Below the pieces are notes generated by a model. It worked only from the letters and a program-made list of their open reading frames with translations, had not been told where the DNA came from and made no database searches. Position numbers and translations under genes: made by a program. Source: Spirochaetales bacterium (GTDB lineage: Bacteria; Spirochaetota; Spirochaetia; Sphaerochaetales; Sphaerochaetaceae). From it: a DNA stretch of 6,551 bases. Positions 4,684-6,551 of this stretch are shown in pieces; within the stretch, counting starts at the first letter, position 1, and each line of letters opens with the position of its first letter. The DNA lies in contig JALFRH010000217.1 in NCBI GenBank assembly GCA_022785155.1, positions 1-6,551 of the forward strand, given 5' to 3'.

Positions 4684-5130
4684 ATGAAATATTATATCAA
4701 TAGAACAAACCCATCCCTCAACGGACTCGACGCAATCTTCTCTGACCTCTTCGGAGACGGAGTATATGGAGCGCGCATCCCTCAGGTGGACGTATATGAG
4801 ACACCTTCCTCATATGTTGTTGAGGCGGAGGTCGCAGGATACAGCGAAGGCGACATCGCAATCGACGTGGAGAAGCATGTCCTCACAATTAAGAGCGACG
4901 ACAAGAACATGAAGAAGGTCAACCAGGAGGAGAATGAGGCTGAGAAGAAGGAGGAGAGGAAGTACCTCATGAGAGAGATCTCAAGACCATCCTTCTCCAG
5001 ATCCTTCACACTTCCTGAAGACGTTGACGAGGAGAACATCAAGGCCGAAAGCAAGAACGGCATCCTCACTATCACCCTTCCTAAGACAGAGAAAGCCCAG
5101 AAAGGCAGAATCGAAGTCAAGATAAACTAA
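4684..5130 (+). CDS. hsp20: Small heat-shock protein, Hsp20/alpha-crystallin family
   Basis: This is a 148-residue cytoplasmic, ATP-independent holdase that forms oligomers and keeps unfolding proteins soluble under stress. A short N-terminal arm (1-31), with LDAIFSDLFG, leads into the alpha-crystallin domain beginning RIPQVDVYETPSSYVVEAEV (31-50). Later hallmarks are AGYSEGDIAI (51-60), VLTIKS (66-71), FSRSFTLPEDVDEENIKAE (104-122) and the signature NGILTITLPK (125-134). The C-terminal IEV (143-145) is the I/V-x-I/V motif that docks neighbouring dimers. A very charged loop at about 72-98, rich in Glu and Lys, is some 8-10 residues longer than I expect for the family. Codon use is strongly biased: 10 of 12 Ile are ATC, 6 of 8 Leu are CTC, and all Asp are GAC. 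This suggests high expression. The gene stands alone, divergent from dppA, and ends in an intrinsic terminator. No CIRCE element is seen upstream. Confidence 0.97.
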   Translation: MKYYINRTNPSLNGLDAIFSDLFGDGVYGARIPQVDVYETPSSYVVEAEVAGYSEGDIAIDVEKHVLTIKSDDKNMKKVNQEENEAEKKEERKYLMREISRPSFSRSFTLPEDVDEENIKAESKNGILTITLPKTEKAQKGRIEVKIN

Positions 5131-5142
5131 AACCTTGATGGC

Positions 5143-5173
5143 AAGACCCTGGTTTTTCGCCAGGGCCTTTTTT
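5143..5173 (+). terminator. Intrinsic terminator of hsp20
   Basis: The arms AAGACCCTGG (5143-5152) and CCAGGGCCTT (5160-5169) pair with one mismatch around a TTTTTCG loop. The arm runs into TTTTTT at 5168-5173. It starts 12 bases after the hsp20 stop codon. The T-tract overlaps the stop codon of the convergent PHP gene (5174-5172). On the minus strand the hairpin is not followed directly by a T run, so it should mainly act on hsp20 transcripts. Confidence 0.9.
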
Positions 5174-6020
5174 ATTCATCAGCTACACGGATCTGGTTTC
5201 CTTCTATTTCCCAATCCACCAACTTAATCCCAATATCCTGGGAAAGCTTGATGGTTGCAGAGGGAAAGCCCTCCGTCTCATTACCTTGTACATCTTGAGG
5301 CATATGGGCGTCTGAACCCATGGCAATCTTCACCCCCATATCCTTCATCATGAGCCAGAACTCTTTATTTGTATAAGGATGCCTCTTACCCTCCTCTGTA
5401 TCTATCAAGCACTTTCTGAGGCCATTATCGTTCATTTCCAAAGGTACACCACAATCTTTTGCACACTCCCCGATATCTTTTGCTGCAGCCTTGGCGTTTT
5501 CATCCCACATCCTATAATCTGCCATATATAGATCAGGATGGCAGCCATAGAGAAAGAGGCCTGAAGAGAGCATTTTCGTGTATTTTCGTACATATTCAGG
5601 AAGCATTGGACGGAAAGCTATCCCCATACGACTAATGTAAGTATCCAAACCGGTGACAGGACTTACCATAGAGTGTACCGATCCCAAGAGATAGGAGTAT
5701 CCCCTCTCCCCCAACAGTTCATCCCTATAATACCCCGCTTCATCCTCTATCCAATCGCACTCTGCACCAAGAAGCACCTTGATTCCACCTCTTCCATCAG
5801 CTCTTTTTACGTCCCTTTCATAATCATCCAGCTCCGAGTAAGCCATACGGGTACCATAGTCCAGGGTTCTGTCAGGAAGAGGTGCATGCTCTGAAAAGCC
5901 CAAGACCTTCAAAAGACCCTTGGCTTTCGCCACATTTACATAGTCTACTATTTCCCCCTTTCCATGCCTGCAGTAATAGGAATGGGTATGGAGATTGACT
6001 TCATTATATCTATATCGCAT
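5172..6020 (-). CDS. PHP-domain phosphoesterase, histidinol-phosphatase HisJ family
   Basis: This is a 282-residue cytoplasmic metal-dependent phosphoesterase. The family prototype converts L-histidinol phosphate to L-histidinol in histidine synthesis (EC 3.1.3.15). PHP metal-site motifs appear in order: NLHTHSYYCRHG (9-20; His11, His13, His19), GFSEHAPLP (41-49; Glu44, His45), LLGAECDW (83-90; Glu87), GSVHS (113-117; His116), GCHPDLYM (159-166; His161), LEMNDNG (194-200) and GSDAH (235-239; Asp236, His238). The set is complete, so the enzyme should be active. Length is typical of the family. The ATG at 6020-6018 is supported by GGGAG 6 bases upstream. It follows a LysR-type regulator gene by 18 bases, and no histidine-biosynthesis gene is visible nearby. 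HisJ-like PHP proteins outside his operons may act on other phosphate esters, so I give no gene symbol; the family call is firm and the substrate is not. Confidence 0.9.
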   Translation of the reverse strand: MRYRYNEVNLHTHSYYCRHGKGEIVDYVNVAKAKGLLKVLGFSEHAPLPDRTLDYGTRMAYSELDDYERDVKRADGRGGIKVLLGAECDWIEDEAGYYRDELLGERGYSYLLGSVHSMVSPVTGLDTYISRMGIAFRPMLPEYVRKYTKMLSSGLFLYGCHPDLYMADYRMWDENAKAAAKDIGECAKDCGVPLEMNDNGLRKCLIDTEEGKRHPYTNKEFWLMMKDMGVKIAMGSDAHMPQDVQGNETEGFPSATIKLSQDIGIKLVDWEIEGNQIRVADE

Positions 6021-6038
6021 CCAATTCTCCCTGCAACC

Positions 6039-6551
6039 TTAGACACTTGCTGTTTTTCCGTAGATGCGGATTATATCATCAAGAACTTCTTTATGCCTGA
6101 AATCTTTGTTGTACACGATTCTTGTCTCCCTTACCATTGAGAAGTTCTCAATAGGAAGAGCCTTTATCTTTCCTTTTCTTATTTCATCCAGGCAGGCGCT
6201 TCTAGGAATAATGGATACTCCCAAATCTTTTCTTATCAAGTCTTTTATAGTAGCGATGTTATCCACTTCAAGAATAACATCGAAGGAGGATATGTCCTCT
6301 CCGTGGTAGACCAAAGTCTCTTCGAAGAGTTTGCGTGTAGCGCTTTCAGAGGAACGGAGTATCATCTTTTCTTTCTTCAGCTCAGAGATTGTCACTGCAC
6401 TTCTCTGAGCCAGAGGATTATCAGGGCTCAACACACACATAAGGTAGTCTGTATCAAGTAGCATGGAAGAGAACTTGGGATTATTGGAAGAAGCGTCTAT
6501 AATTGCTAAATCAAGCTCATAGTTTTCTAGTTTATCATAAAGATTATTTAT
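6039..6551 (-). CDS. LysR-type transcriptional regulator, effector-binding domain (5' end outside window)
   Basis: The frame is open from the right edge to the TAA at 6041-6039, giving 170 residues. This is the C-terminal part of a protein normally about 290-310 residues long. The N-terminal winged helix-turn-helix is off the window. The visible part matches the LysR substrate-binding domain: LENYELDLAIIDA near its start, then PLAQRSAVTISELKKEKMIL, ESATRKLFEETL, VDNIATIKDLIRKDLGVSII and KIKALPIE, ending near VYNKDFRHKEVLDDI. An internal ATG at 6464 is not a credible start because the domain continues upstream of it and no Shine-Dalgarno site precedes it. The gene lies 18 bases before the PHP phosphoesterase on the same strand, so the two are probably cotranscribed. 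The effector and targets are unknown. Codon use is looser than in hsp20, with ATA, TTA and CTA all present. Confidence 0.9.
   Translation of the reverse strand: MNNLYDKLENYELDLAIIDASSNNPKFSSMLLDTDYLMCVLSPDNPLAQRSAVTISELKKEKMILRSSESATRKLFEETLVYHGEDISSFDVILEVDNIATIKDLIRKDLGVSIIPRSACLDEIRKGKIKALPIENFSMVRETRIVYNKDFRHKEVLDDIIRIYGKTASV

Noticed and set aside
1..6551. CRISPR array, insertion sequence, tRNA or defence genes
   Set aside because: No regularly spaced repeats, transposase or integrase frames, cloverleaf sequence, or defence-type domains were found. All coding space is accounted for by transporter, chaperone, PHP and LysR genes.

Overview
The window looks like bacterial chromosome, probably from a spirochaete (Spirochaetota). 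The main clue is the peptide-binding protein. Its signal peptide ends in a Phe-Ala-Gly-Gly-Gly-Lys-Glu-Glu stretch with no lipobox cysteine, a style I associate with Treponema and Sphaerochaeta binding proteins. The moderate GC content and AT-rich intergenic DNA fit, but the assignment is an inference. No tRNA, rRNA, CRISPR array, insertion sequence or phage gene is visible.

Layout. From 1 to 4205 everything reads on the minus strand. It forms a peptide-type ABC importer operon in the order binding protein (dppA-like, 4205-2646), permease 1 (dppB-like, 2577-1642), permease 2 (dppC-like, 1638-748) and ATPase (dppD-like, 737 and off the left edge). A second ATPase (dppF-like) would be expected just outside the window. 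The dppB-dppC and dppC-dppD junctions are 3 and 10 bases. The dppA-dppB junction is 68 bases and holds a strong hairpin next to the dppB ribosome binding site.

Bases 4206-4683 are a 478-base divergent intergenic region, the most information-rich non-coding part of the window. Toward dppA it carries a sigma-70-type promoter, a hairpin just upstream of the Shine-Dalgarno site, and a TTTTAC-CTA-GTAAAA dyad. Toward the rightward hsp20 gene it carries a cluster of inverted TTTGAC/TTTGTC-type half-sites, a 23-base pure pyrimidine tract, an orphan perfect Shine-Dalgarno sequence, a sigma-70-like promoter, and a TGGCACG-N4-TTTCA element that resembles a sigma-54 (-24/-12) promoter. Half-site dyads about 100-175 bases upstream of a -24/-12 element are the arrangement expected for enhancer-dependent transcription. 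This is the best candidate for new biology here.

Bases 4684-5130 encode a small heat-shock protein (Hsp20), followed by a strong intrinsic terminator. Its T-tract overlaps the stop codon of the convergent gene. That gene (6020-5172, minus) is a PHP-family phosphoesterase of the histidinol-phosphatase HisJ type. It lies 18 bases downstream of a LysR-type regulator whose effector domain fills 6039-6551 and whose DNA-binding half is off the right edge. The two probably share a transcript.

Functionally, the importer takes peptides or related solutes into the cell using ATP, Hsp20 holds unfolding proteins under stress, and the LysR/PHP pair is a separate metabolic unit of unknown substrate. I see nothing that makes the window a defence system or mobile island.
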